From assembly GCF_001593385.1 (NCBI RefSeq), contig NZ_LUVZ01000001.1:868001-932000 (forward strand): a stretch of 64,000 nt of DNA, read 5' to 3'. Origin of the DNA: Chryseobacterium cucumeris. Its GTDB lineage: Bacteria; Bacteroidota; Bacteroidia; Flavobacteriales; Weeksellaceae. The stretch's first letter is position 1, and the number at the start of each line of letters is the position of its first letter. A program made the translations under genes and the position numbers. Positions 52,614-61,221 of this stretch are shown here, in pieces. A model generated the notes under the pieces. That model searched no databases. It worked only from the letters and a program-made list of their open reading frames with translations, and was not told where the DNA came from.

Positions 52614-52639
52614 ATTTAATCAATTTTTTAACCAATAGA

Positions 52640-52672
52640 AGCCCTGGAAGTTATTTTCAGGGCTTTTTATTT
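52640..52672 (+). terminator. Terminator after acs
   Basis: AGCCCTG (52640-52646) pairs with CAGGGCT (52658-52664), followed by a T-rich stretch, 27 bp after the acs stop codon. Confidence 0.9.
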
Positions 52673-52870
52673 TAGAACAAGGAAATTATCAGGAGATGGA
52701 AACGAATATTATCCAATTGTTAAAATTAAACACCCGTTCAATAATTATTCTTAAATATTACCTATATCTATTGAAAACCAAATATTAATTAACAAATTAT
52801 ATTGACTCAAATGCAATGATAATCAGAAAATTATTACTAACTTTAATGGGAACTTTAAAACCAATTAACT

Positions 52871-53236
52871 ATGTCACATATATTAGCTGGAGTATTTGGT
52901 CATCACAGCGACTACAAAAAACTGGAAAGTGATCTGGAAAATTCAGGATTCGGAACTTCAGATTACATTGTATACCTTAATGATGGTTCCGGTAATTCCC
53001 AATATTTGGCAAGTGTTACCGTTAATGATCTTACTCAGATTGACCTTGCACGGAATGCATTTGTTCAGAATGCAGCATTGAAATCCTACTTATTTGAAAA
53101 TATGAACATCAATGAAACCAATTACGATACCATCAAAAGGTATATTGATGCAAGAAACAGAGCTGAAATCCACAGCAGCCCTGATATTAAAATCAAAACA
53201 TCAAGTGACGGTATGAATTCTGAAGTCAAATTCTAA
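52871..53236 (+). CDS. Small protein of unknown function
   Basis: 121 residues with no signal peptide. It begins MSHILAGVFGHHSDYKKLESDLENSGFGTSDYIVYLND, like the ferredoxin-like repeat of general-stress (YflT/GS17M) proteins, in which two short helices carry 'DLT' and 'VTV' strands. The second half is Asn/Lys rich with a 'KTSSDGMNSEVKF' tail. A stress-protein role is a weak guess. It is monocistronic, with terminators on both sides. Confidence 0.7.
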   Translation: MSHILAGVFGHHSDYKKLESDLENSGFGTSDYIVYLNDGSGNSQYLASVTVNDLTQIDLARNAFVQNAALKSYLFENMNINETNYDTIKRYIDARNRAEIHSSPDIKIKTSSDGMNSEVKF

Positions 53237-53258
53237 TCGATATAAAATCTAATAGCCG

Positions 53259-53289
53259 AAGATCCGTAGTGTATACTGCGGATCTTTTA
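53259..53289 (+). terminator. Terminator after the 121-residue gene
   Basis: AAGATCCG pairs with CGGATCTT around a partly paired loop; T4 follows. It lies 22 bp past the stop codon. Confidence 0.8.
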
Positions 53290-53345
53290 TGTTTGAAAAA
53301 ACTAAAAAATTTCGTATTTTCGTCTAATTATAGGCATGTGCACAA

Positions 53346-55556
53346 ATGAGCTACGATTTAGAACAAGAGAATAAAGAGATCCTTGCCAGATATAAGGACC
53401 TGATCTCTAATACATACAGAACATTGGATGAGGAAAATAATAAGCTCATCCGAAAGGCATTCGATATCGCGCTGGATGCCCACAAGGATCAAAGGAGAAA
53501 ATCCGGAGAACCTTACATCTACCACCCTATTGCTGTTGCTAAAATTGTAGCAACAGAGATTGGTCTGGGTGCTACTTCTATTGCCTGTGCACTTCTGCAC
53601 GATGTGATTGAAGATTCTGATTATACCTACGAAGATCTGAAAAAAATCTTTGGTGAGAAGATTGCAAATATCGTGAATGGACTGACGAAAATTTCCATCA
53701 TGAACCATCAGAATATCTCTGTACAGTCTGAAAACTACAGAAAACTCTTACTGACATTATCTGAGGATTTCAGGGTGATTCTGATTAAAATTGCAGACCG
53801 TCTCCATAATATGAGGACGCTGGAAAGCATGGCTCCGGACAAGCAGAAAAAAATTGCTTCGGAAACGGTTTACATCTATGCTCCAATGGCTCACCGTCTT
53901 GGATTGTATAATATCAAATCCGAGCTGGAAGATCTTTCTTTAAAGTATAATAATCCCGAAGTCTATAACGAGATCACGGAGAAGTTGGAACTGGCCAAGG
54001 AAAGCCGTGAAAGGTATATTGAAGAATTTAAAAAAGAAGTATCTGAAAGACTTCATGAAGAAGGCTTAAACTTTAAAATCAAAGGCCGCGCGAAAGCTAT
54101 TTCTTCCATCTACAGAAAAATGCTGAAACAGGGAGTTTCCTTTGAAGAGGTTTTTGATAACTATGCGATCAGAATTATTTATAAATCGGATGCAAAAAAT
54201 GAAAAATTTCTGGCGTGGAAGATCTACTCTATCGTTACGGATGTATACCACAGTAACCCTTCCAGAATGCGTGACTGGATTACCCAGCCCCGTTCTACAG
54301 GATATGAAAGTTTACATTTAACGGTTTTAGGCCCTGATAAAAAGTGGATTGAAGTACAGATCCGTTCGGAAAGAATGGATGAAATTGCTGAGAAAGGAGT
54401 TGCTGCACACTATAAATACAAAGAAGGTTACAAACAGAGTTCTGATGACAGAAATTTTGAAAAATGGGTAACCGAGATCCGTGAAGTACTGGAACAGCAG
54501 CAGAATCTTTCCACCTCGGAGCTTCTGGATAACATTAAGCTTAACTTATATTCCAAAGAAGTATTTGTCTTTACGCCAAAAGGAGAAATTAAAATCCTTC
54601 CGACCAATGCTACCGCTCTGGATTTTGCCTTCTCTGTTCACTCCGATCTGGGAATGAAATGCTTAGGTGCCAAGATCAATGGAAAACTGGTTCCTATTTC
54701 CTACATCCTTCAAAACGGAGATCAGGTAGATATTCTTTCGTCACAGAATCAGAAGCCTAAATCTGACTGGCTGGAATTCGTAGTAACATCGAAAGCCAAA
54801 TCTAAGATTAAAAGTTATCTGAACTCTCAGAAAAACCAATTGGTGGAAGAAGGAAAAGAAATTCTGCAGAGAAAACTTCGTCATGCGAAAATTAATTTTA
54901 ATGATGAAGAAATTAATAAACTGCAAAAGTTCTTTAATTTAAAATCATCTCAGGAGCTCTTCCTTAAATTCCAAAGTAATGAACTGGATGTAAGCAGCCT
55001 GAGAAAATATATAGAAAGTAAAAACGTATTCAACAATTTACTTTCAAGATTCAGAAAATCGCCTAATAAAAGTCAGCATTTCGAGGATCTGAAAGAGGAA
55101 AACCTTGACATGATTGTCTTTGGGAAGGACGAAGAGAAGCTTAACTATACGTATGCAAAATGCTGTACCGTAATTCCGGGAGACAAAATTTTCGGATTCA
55201 TCACGATTTCAGACGGAATCAAAGTGCATAGTGACAACTGCCCGAATGCCATCAATCTGAGAGCTCAGTACGATTATCGTGTTATTCCGGCCAAGTGGGT
55301 GAATGCAGAAAGCTTCAAAAACAGAGTAAAAATTGAAATTGAAGGACTTGACAGAATGGGTATGATTAATGATATCACCACTGTCATCAGTGGAAGTATG
55401 GGGATGGATATGAAAAGTATGTCTATTGAATCCAACAATGGTGTTTTCACAGGAAATATCAACCTCGAAGTCAAAAATAAAGGTCAGTTAGAAGAGACCT
55501 TTAAAAAACTTAAAAATATTAATGGTGTTTCCAGAGTGAGACGAGTACAATCGTAA
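53346..55556 (+). CDS. Bifunctional (p)ppGpp synthase/hydrolase (Rel/Spo)
   Basis: 736 residues. Domains in order: HD hydrolase (about 40-195) with HDVIED and the metal His/Asp set in IKIADRLHNMRTL; RelA/SpoT synthase (about 230-360) with STGYESLHLTVLGP and EVQIRSERMDEIAEKG; TGS (about 400-460, VFVFTPKGEIKILP); a helical/ZFD region with AKCCTVIPGDKIFGFITI; and a C-terminal ACT domain (IEGLDRMGMINDITTVI). Because HD and synthase motifs are both intact it can make and remove the alarmone. nhaA follows after 2 bp, so the two are co-transcribed. Confidence 0.95.
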   Translation: MSYDLEQENKEILARYKDLISNTYRTLDEENNKLIRKAFDIALDAHKDQRRKSGEPYIYHPIAVAKIVATEIGLGATSIACALLHDVIEDSDYTYEDLKKIFGEKIANIVNGLTKISIMNHQNISVQSENYRKLLLTLSEDFRVILIKIADRLHNMRTLESMAPDKQKKIASETVYIYAPMAHRLGLYNIKSELEDLSLKYNNPEVYNEITEKLELAKESRERYIEEFKKEVSERLHEEGLNFKIKGRAKAISSIYRKMLKQGVSFEEVFDNYAIRIIYKSDAKNEKFLAWKIYSIVTDVYHSNPSRMRDWITQPRSTGYESLHLTVLGPDKKWIEVQIRSERMDEIAEKGVAAHYKYKEGYKQSSDDRNFEKWVTEIREVLEQQQNLSTSELLDNIKLNLYSKEVFVFTPKGEIKILPTNATALDFAFSVHSDLGMKCLGAKINGKLVPISYILQNGDQVDILSSQNQKPKSDWLEFVVTSKAKSKIKSYLNSQKNQLVEEGKEILQRKLRHAKINFNDEEINKLQKFFNLKSSQELFLKFQSNELDVSSLRKYIESKNVFNNLLSRFRKSPNKSQHFEDLKEENLDMIVFGKDEEKLNYTYAKCCTVIPGDKIFGFITISDGIKVHSDNCPNAINLRAQYDYRVIPAKWVNAESFKNRVKIEIEGLDRMGMINDITTVISGSMGMDMKSMSIESNNGVFTGNINLEVKNKGQLEETFKKLKNINGVSRVRRVQS

Positions 55557-55558
55557 AC

Positions 55559-56737
55559 ATGAATTTATCTCTTTATTTTAAAAAATTTTTCAACAACAGT
55601 CAGTCCTCAGGAATTATTCTTATTTTCTGTGTACTTATTTCATTGCTTATTGCCAATTCGTCTGCTGCAGAGAACTTTCAGCATTTTTTAGACCAGGAAG
55701 TAGGAACTCATCTTTTTGGGTTGGAATATCCTGTCAGCATCTGGATCAATGACGGATTAATGGCGGTTTTCTTCCTTCTGGTAGGCCTTGAAATAAAACG
55801 TGAACTTGTAGAGGGTGAACTTTCATCCTTTAAAAATGCCTCCCTTCCTATTTTTGCTGCGGTAGGAGGAATGCTTGTCCCTGCAGTAATCTACAGCATT
55901 TTCAATACAGGAACGGAATACAGCAATGGTTGGGGAATTCCTATGGCAACCGATATTGCATTTTCTCTGGCTATCATTTCGATGTTAGGTAAAAAAATTC
56001 CTAATTCTATCAAGATATTTTTAGCGGCATTAGCTATTGTAGATGACCTGGGAGCGATCCTCGTGATTGCGATTTTCTATACGGAGCAAATCCACTGGAG
56101 CTATCTTCTCCTATCTTTTGGAGTGACTGCCCTACTTTTTATTTTAAACTTTTTAAAAGTAACCAAAACAATATTGTACATCATTCCGGGACTATTTTTA
56201 TGGTATTTCCTTCATCATTCCGGAATTCATGCAACCATAGCAGGTGTTTTGCTTGCATTTTCCATTCCTACCAATGCTTCTAATGTAGAAATTTCACCTC
56301 TGGAAAAACTGGAGCATCAGCTTCATATTCCGGTAAGTTTTCTGATCATGCCGATATTTGCTTTAACAAATACCAATATCACTTTTTCCAGTGAAATGGT
56401 GGAAGGAGTTACAAGCACATTAGGACTGGGAATTATCTGTGGATTGGTATTGGGTAAACTGATCGGGATCAATCTGTTTTCATTGATTGCTATTAAATTA
56501 AAACTAAGTTCACTGCCTCAAAACAGCAACTGGCTTCAGATGATTGGTGTAGGATTGCTGGCCGGAATCGGGTTTACCATGTCTATTTTTATTGCATTGC
56601 TTTCCTTCAAAGGAGAAATTCCGATTCAGGATGAAGCGAAGTTTGCCATCCTGATTGCGTCTTTTATCGCTGCCATTGCAGGATTTACCATACTTAGCGT
56701 AAGCTCAAAAGAAAACCCTGAACTGGAAGAGAATTAA
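55559..56737 (+). CDS. nhaA: Na+/H+ antiporter NhaA
   Basis: 392 residues with about 12 transmembrane helices. The NhaA core is clear: WINDGLMAVFFLLVGLEIKRE, GWGIPMATDIAFSLAII (conserved Asp in helix 4), and ALAIVDDLGAILVIA with the double Asp of helix 5 that binds Na+ or H+. It exports Na+ in exchange for H+ at the inner membrane. It starts 2 bp after the Rel/Spo stop and its end overlaps the convergent BrkB-type gene by 4 bp. Confidence 0.96.
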   Translation: MNLSLYFKKFFNNSQSSGIILIFCVLISLLIANSSAAENFQHFLDQEVGTHLFGLEYPVSIWINDGLMAVFFLLVGLEIKRELVEGELSSFKNASLPIFAAVGGMLVPAVIYSIFNTGTEYSNGWGIPMATDIAFSLAIISMLGKKIPNSIKIFLAALAIVDDLGAILVIAIFYTEQIHWSYLLLSFGVTALLFILNFLKVTKTILYIIPGLFLWYFLHHSGIHATIAGVLLAFSIPTNASNVEISPLEKLEHQLHIPVSFLIMPIFALTNTNITFSSEMVEGVTSTLGLGIICGLVLGKLIGINLFSLIAIKLKLSSLPQNSNWLQMIGVGLLAGIGFTMSIFIALLSFKGEIPIQDEAKFAILIASFIAAIAGFTILSVSSKENPELEEN

Positions 56738-57747
56738 TCTTTCTTCCGGTTCTCCAATTTTCTTTTATGTTCCTCATCACTATCAAAGTCAGGTTCAGTA
56801 ATCTGGGTGTGATATCCTGAAGCTTCCTTCTCAATCTCATCAGACAACAGCTTTTCTATTCTGAGTTTTCGGATCGCCATATTCAGCTCATTTCCGAATA
56901 AAAGGAGATATACATTGACATTCACCCAAACCATCAGCAGAATCATGCTTCCTATAGACCCGTAAAGAACGTTATATCGGGCTATATCTTTTACATAAAT
57001 AGCAAAAATATACGTTGTAACCACAAATAATACTGTAGTCAGAATAGCTCCAGGAACCGCTTGTCGGAATCTTGTAATCTTCACAGTACCCAGCCAGTAA
57101 AATAAGGTCAGAAGTATAAAGTAAAAAAGCGGGAAAGAAACAAACCCGATAATCTTGGAAAGGTTGTCTACAAGCCATGTTACATCATAAGCCGGAGTAA
57201 AAAGCTTCATTACAACCTCTGCGTAATACACTCCAAACAGTGTTAAAAAAACGATGGTAATAAAGCCTATCGTGATAAAAAATGAAAGAATAAACTCTTT
57301 TACATCACTTAATTTTTCATCTGTATTTTCATTAAAACCATTAATTAGGGAAAATGTACCATTGGTCGCAAAAATAAGAGCCAGAAGAATGGTCAGGTTA
57401 CTGATTCCTTTCATATTCGGAATGATATTGCTTACAATGTATCCTTTCACGTCTCCTTCCATGTTGGAAGGGAAAACATTATGCATCAGTACATCAAAAA
57501 TATAAAACTGAAGCTCATCATATAGCGGCATATGAGGCAGAACAGAAAGCAAAAACAGAATAAACGGAAAGAGACTTATGGTAAAACTCCAAGAAATAGC
57601 AGCCGCTTTTCTTCCAATTTTTCCTTTAAAAATCCCGGAGATATAGATCTGAAACATCTGCCAAAGCGATATTCCTAAAACAGGAATATGGATGCTGTCA
57701 AAAAACTCTTGAATCTTTAAAATAAATTTAGGAACCTTTACACTCAT
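56734..57747 (-). CDS. YihY/virulence factor BrkB family membrane protein
   Basis: 337 residues with six transmembrane helices. Typical features: the KAAAISWSFTISLFPFILFLLSVLPH first helix, NIIPNMKGISNLTILLALIFATNG, the VPGAILTTVLFVVTTYIFAIYV region and YGSIGSMILLMVWVNVNVYLLLFGNELN. The family was once called ribonuclease BN in error and its function is unknown. The C-terminus is acidic and basic (EKEASG...KRKLENRKKD) and cytoplasmic. Its stop overlaps that of nhaA by 4 bp. Confidence 0.9.
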   Translation of the reverse strand: MSVKVPKFILKIQEFFDSIHIPVLGISLWQMFQIYISGIFKGKIGRKAAAISWSFTISLFPFILFLLSVLPHMPLYDELQFYIFDVLMHNVFPSNMEGDVKGYIVSNIIPNMKGISNLTILLALIFATNGTFSLINGFNENTDEKLSDVKEFILSFFITIGFITIVFLTLFGVYYAEVVMKLFTPAYDVTWLVDNLSKIIGFVSFPLFYFILLTLFYWLGTVKITRFRQAVPGAILTTVLFVVTTYIFAIYVKDIARYNVLYGSIGSMILLMVWVNVNVYLLLFGNELNMAIRKLRIEKLLSDEIEKEASGYHTQITEPDFDSDEEHKRKLENRKKD

Positions 57748-57789
57748 CGATCTGTTTGTCTTTATACAAAGGTAGGGGAATTAAATTAA

Positions 57790-57895
57790 ATAGGGAAAAG
57801 ATATAAGGTGATAGGTGGCAGGAATTAGATAACAGGTCGCTGATGTTGGGTAGCAGGGATTAAGGGAGAATTTGAGAGTGGGAGGACTTTAGAGT
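57790..57895. repeat. Degenerate G-rich tract before rlmH
   Basis: Words such as GATAGGTGGCAGG, GGTAGCAGGGATT and TTTGAGAGTGGGAG recur with short spacing. TTTGAGAGTGGGAG (57871-57884) is found again, inverted, near 61082-61095. No coding or RNA feature evident. Confidence 0.5.
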
Positions 57896-57949
57896 GTAAA
57901 CTAAAAAACTTACAACCAAAAAACCAGCAACAAATTAACTGCGAAACCC

Positions 57950-57957
57950 TATCTTTG
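57950..57957 (+). promoter_or_regulatory. -7 element for rlmH
   Basis: TATCTTTG matches TAnnTTTG, 19 bp before the ATG at 57977. No clear -33 TTG. Confidence 0.55.
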
Positions 57958-57976
57958 CCATCTGAAAATTCTTGCA

Positions 57977-58450
57977 ATGCGAATCAGTTTACTTTGTATC
58001 GGTAAAACAGATGATAAGGAAATTACCTCTTTAATCAATTATTATCTCAACCGTTTACCCAAACACTGGAATTTTGAAATTACAGAAATTCCGGATGTAA
58101 AAAATGCCAAAAACCTATCTCCTGATCTTCTTAAAAAGGAAGAAGCCAAGTTATTCTTAAACCATATTGATAAAAACGATCTGGTAGTGATTCTTGATGA
58201 AAAAGGAAAACAGTTTACCAGCCGGGAGTTTTCTCAGAAAATTGATACCTGGATGAATTCCTCCGTAAAGAAAATACATATTCTGATTGGAGGAGCTTAT
58301 GGCTTTTCTGAAGAGATCTACAGTAGAGCGAATGAAAAAATGTCTTTATCGAAAATGACTTTTACCCACCAAATGATCCGTCTGTTTATTGTAGAACAGC
58401 TTTACCGTGCGGACCAGATTCTACAGGGAAAACCTTATCATAACGATTAA
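57977..58450 (+). CDS. rlmH: 23S rRNA (pseudouridine-1915-N3)-methyltransferase
   Basis: 157 residues, full length, SPOUT family. It methylates pseudouridine 1915 in helix 69 of 23S rRNA. The C-terminal SAM-binding knot is clear: HILIGGAYGFSEEIYSRAN, SLSKMTFTHQMIRLFIVEQLYRADQILQGKPYH. The N-terminal MRISLLCIGKTDDKEI is typical. It acts alone and has its own -7 element. Confidence 0.97.
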   Translation: MRISLLCIGKTDDKEITSLINYYLNRLPKHWNFEITEIPDVKNAKNLSPDLLKKEEAKLFLNHIDKNDLVVILDEKGKQFTSREFSQKIDTWMNSSVKKIHILIGGAYGFSEEIYSRANEKMSLSKMTFTHQMIRLFIVEQLYRADQILQGKPYHND

Positions 58451-58470
58451 AAAAAGAGGCTCCCGAGAAT

Positions 58471-58571
58471 GTCATTCTGACGAAAGAAGAATCTCACCAA
58501 TACAATTTATGAGATTCTTCACTCCATTTCTGAGCTACGTTCGCAGCCTTTCAGTCTGTGTTCAGAATGAC
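58471..58571. repeat. Composite palindrome of GTCATTCTGA words
   Basis: Outer arms GTCATTCTGA (58471-58480) and TTCAGAATGAC (58561-58571) enclose inner arms GAAGAATCTCA and TGAGATTCTTC (58485-58519), about 100 bp in all. This type of element is a familiar intergenic repeat in Flavobacteriia. It fills the gap between the convergent rlmH and trmL genes and could end both transcripts. Confidence 0.7.
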
Positions 58572-58608
58572 AAAAGCCAAATAATTTGACTTTTGAGACA
58601 ACTTATCT

Positions 58609-59061
58609 CTATTTCAGACTGATCTGTCTCTTTGCTTCTCCTACCACAAAAGCAACAGAATTAGCAATATTAAAGCTCCTGATGAGTTTCGACATAGGAA
58701 TGGTAAGATGATTTTCAAACAGGTCCAGGACCTCTTTACTCAGTCCCACACTCTCCTTTCCGAAAACCAACCAATCTCCATCCTGAAAGTCCGTTTCAAG
58801 GTATGATTTTTCGGCATGTGAACTCATTAAAAATACTCGTGATACATCAGGAATTACTTTAATCCATTCTTTTACATCTGCATATTCAGAAACATCGAGA
58901 TGTACCCAATAATCCAACCCGGAACGCTTCAGGTTTTTATCATTAATTACAAATCCAAACGGATGAATCAGGTGTAATCTGCTTTCAGTTCCTACACATA
59001 ATCTTCCAATATTTCCAGTATTATTAGGTATTTCGGGTTCTACAAGAACAATATTCAACAT
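58609..59061 (-). CDS. trmL: tRNA (cytidine(34)-2'-O)-methyltransferase
   Basis: 150 residues, SPOUT family. MLNIVLVEPEIPNNTGNIGRLC, the SAM loop FGKESVGLSKEVL and IPMSKLIRSFNIANSVAFVVGEAKRQ are the conserved blocks. It 2'-O-methylates the wobble base of tRNA-Leu isoacceptors. It stands alone between the composite repeat and the TPR gene. Confidence 0.95.
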   Translation of the reverse strand: MLNIVLVEPEIPNNTGNIGRLCVGTESRLHLIHPFGFVINDKNLKRSGLDYWVHLDVSEYADVKEWIKVIPDVSRVFLMSSHAEKSYLETDFQDGDWLVFGKESVGLSKEVLDLFENHLTIPMSKLIRSFNIANSVAFVVGEAKRQISLK

Positions 59062-59140
59062 CTTTCTATCTCTTTTCGTTTTTTGTATGGACTTTTTAGT
59101 ATGGATTTATTTAAATGATTTGGGTAGAGTGTTTTTTAAT

Positions 59141-59953
59141 TTATTTCTTTACACATTTAGCATAAGAATCAGTCAGGACTGCTTTTTCATAGCCTAAAGC
59201 AACTGCTTTATCCAGATTTTCACAAGCTTCCTTAATTTTGGATGTGTCCATGAGAATCATAGCCTTGCTCACATAAGATTGGGCAAATTTCGGGTCTATG
59301 GAAATTGCTCTGTTGGCATCTGTAAGAGCTTCTTTATATTTTTTCATTTTAAAATAGACGTCTGCTCTTCCATTATAAAGCAGTGATTCCGGTTTTTCAG
59401 AAAGAAGTTTATTATAATCTTTTAAAGCTCCGTCCAGGTCACCATTATTTTTTTTCAGATTGGCCAGTCCTGTTTTTGCAAAAAGATTGTCAGGAGCAAA
59501 AGTCAGAATCTGATTAAGGTCTTTGATCGCCAGGTCTTTTTTTCCCTGACTGTCATAAATTTTGGAACGTGTAAGATACAGATCCGGAGTTTCAGCATTT
59601 ACCTGAAGTCCTTTTTCTATATATTCCAGGGCTTTTACTTTATTTCCTTTCTGACTGTAAAGCGACGAAAGATTGACGTATACAGAAACCGACAGTGGAT
59701 TTGCTTTCAGGGCAGAATCGTAGGATTTAAAAGCCTGCGTCGTTTTTCCAAGCCTTCTCTGAGCTGTTCCGAGATAATCGTAATATTCTGATTGAAATTT
59801 TTGGATCTGTTCTTTTTCTGCCAATTTTAAATACTGCTCTTCTGCACATTTATAATCAGCTTTTTGAAAACATTCTTCAGCCAGTTTTTTATCCTGGGCA
59901 TAGAAATTTAAAGAAAAACAGAGGGAAATTACTACTAGTAAAGTTTTTTTCAT
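59141..59953 (-). CDS. Secreted tetratricopeptide repeat protein
   Basis: 270 residues from the ATG at 59953. The open frame extends upstream into the PAP2 gene, but MKKTLLVVISLCFSLNFYAQ is a clear signal peptide. At least six TPR units follow, for example YKCAEEQYLKLAE, AFKSYDSALKANP, KALEYIEKGLQV and AITDANRAISIDPKFAQSY. Such proteins act as periplasmic scaffolds. It starts inside the PAP2 stop codon (ATGA), so it is co-translated with that gene and tatA. Confidence 0.88.
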   Translation of the reverse strand: MKKTLLVVISLCFSLNFYAQDKKLAEECFQKADYKCAEEQYLKLAEKEQIQKFQSEYYDYLGTAQRRLGKTTQAFKSYDSALKANPLSVSVYVNLSSLYSQKGNKVKALEYIEKGLQVNAETPDLYLTRSKIYDSQGKKDLAIKDLNQILTFAPDNLFAKTGLANLKKNNGDLDGALKDYNKLLSEKPESLLYNGRADVYFKMKKYKEALTDANRAISIDPKFAQSYVSKAMILMDTSKIKEACENLDKAVALGYEKAVLTDSYAKCVKK

Positions 59954-60516
59954 GAAGTTATAGTTTGTTTGTTGATCACTTTTTTGGCGAGTGCACCAAA
60001 TATCACTCCCAATAAAGATCCAACAAACGCCCCCACCAAAATATCTATCGGGAAATGCACTCCTAAATATATACGGCTGTAGGAAACCACTATAGCCCAT
60101 ACAAATATAGCATATGGAAACCATTTAAGCTTATTTTTTAATAAAATACTTAAAAAGGATGCCAAAAAGAATGTATTGGAAGCATGAGCAGAATAAAATC
60201 CAAACTGTCCACCACATTTCACAATTCTCATGTGATGCTCTAAAGTAGGATCATGACACGGTCTGAGCCTTGCCACACCATATTTGAACACACTGGCTAA
60301 CTGATCAGAAACCGTTGCTCCAATAGCCAAAAATATAAGGATAAAAACTAATGATCTTAGTTTGTGGTTTTTATATAAAAAATAAAGAAATATAATATAA
60401 AGAGGCACCCAGATCCAGGTACTGGAAATCAGCATCCAAAACTGGTCGAAAGATGAATCGCCCAAATTATTAAGGTAAAGAAATACCTTCTTATCTTCCT
60501 GAATGATTTCCTCCAT
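59950..60516 (-). CDS. PAP2 family lipid phosphatase
   Basis: 188 residues with about five transmembrane helices. All three catalytic blocks are present: KYGVARLRP (K-x6-RP), FYSAHAS (the PSGH equivalent, here SAH) and SRIYLGVHFPID (SRxxxxxHxxxD). It removes phosphate from a lipid such as undecaprenyl or phosphatidylglycerol phosphate; which one is not visible. Two bases after tatA and 4-bp overlap with the TPR gene. Confidence 0.93.
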   Translation of the reverse strand: MEEIIQEDKKVFLYLNNLGDSSFDQFWMLISSTWIWVPLYIIFLYFLYKNHKLRSLVFILIFLAIGATVSDQLASVFKYGVARLRPCHDPTLEHHMRIVKCGGQFGFYSAHASNTFFLASFLSILLKNKLKWFPYAIFVWAIVVSYSRIYLGVHFPIDILVGAFVGSLLGVIFGALAKKVINKQTITS

Positions 60517-60518
60517 AC

Positions 60519-60860
60519 TTATCTGCTTACAGGTCCTTCGTAAGTCTCATCATCTGCAGGCTTCGGTTTTGGAGGCTCATTGGAAGCAACAGAAGAAGGT
60601 TCCGTCAGAATATCTTTCTGAATATCATTCATCGGGTTGAAATCCTTTGCAGCATCTTTTACCTTCTCAATCTCACGTTTGATTTCAGAAACAGGATTAT
60701 CTGTTTCCTTCATGATTTCAGTTTTGATATCTTCTACTGCTCCACGCATCTTTCTAACGCCTGCACCTAAGTCACGCGCAATCTGGGGCAGCTTATCCGG
60801 ACCGAATAATACAACGATTGCAATGGCAATGAGTGCCATTTCTCCAATGCTTAATTCCAT
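60519..60860 (-). CDS. tatA: Sec-independent translocase protein TatA
   Basis: 113 residues. An N-terminal transmembrane helix (MALIAIAIVVLFGPDKLPQ with the FGP-LP hinge), an amphipathic helix (IARDLGAGVRKMRGAVEDIKTEI) and a charged tail rich in Lys, Glu and Pro, the TatA/TatE layout. It forms the pore for folded twin-arginine substrates. tatC is not in the window. The start ATG is fixed by MELSIGEMALIA. Confidence 0.94.
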   Translation of the reverse strand: MELSIGEMALIAIAIVVLFGPDKLPQIARDLGAGVRKMRGAVEDIKTEIMKETDNPVSEIKREIEKVKDAAKDFNPMNDIQKDILTEPSSVASNEPPKPKPADDETYEGPVSR

Positions 60861-61221
60861 GGTGTAAAATTACGAAAGATTATTGCATTTATAGACTGTA
60901 AACTAAAAATTTAAACAAATTTTAAGATTTTATAATGAAGTTCAGGATTCAAGGTTTAAGGTTTAAGGTTTTTAGACGGGTTGCGGGTTTTGAGATTACT
61001 TTTTTACGTGGGGCGAGTTGCTCTTTCTTTTTATTACTGTTTACCCACAAACTTTAAACTAAGAACCTTGAACCCTAAAACTCTCCCACTCTCAAACTTA
61101 GCTAGCTAACATCTGCAACCTACAAACCCGACATATCAATTAACAAATATTTAATTCAAAATAGCGAGAATTAAGCAACAATTATGTATATTTATAATGC
61201 ACAACCAAACAAATATTAATT
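60861..61221. repeat. Gene-free stretch with inverted AAGGTTTAAGG arms
   Basis: Left arm 60946-60970 (TTCAAGGTTTAAGG, repeated every 8-9 bp) and right arm 61050-61080 (AAACTTTAAACTAAGAACC, TTGAACCC) are inverted degenerate copies. G-rich words (CGGGTTGCGGG, GGGGCGAG) lie between. The rest is AT-rich promoter-like DNA for the lipoprotein gene at 61222, without a clear -7 element. Confidence 0.55.
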
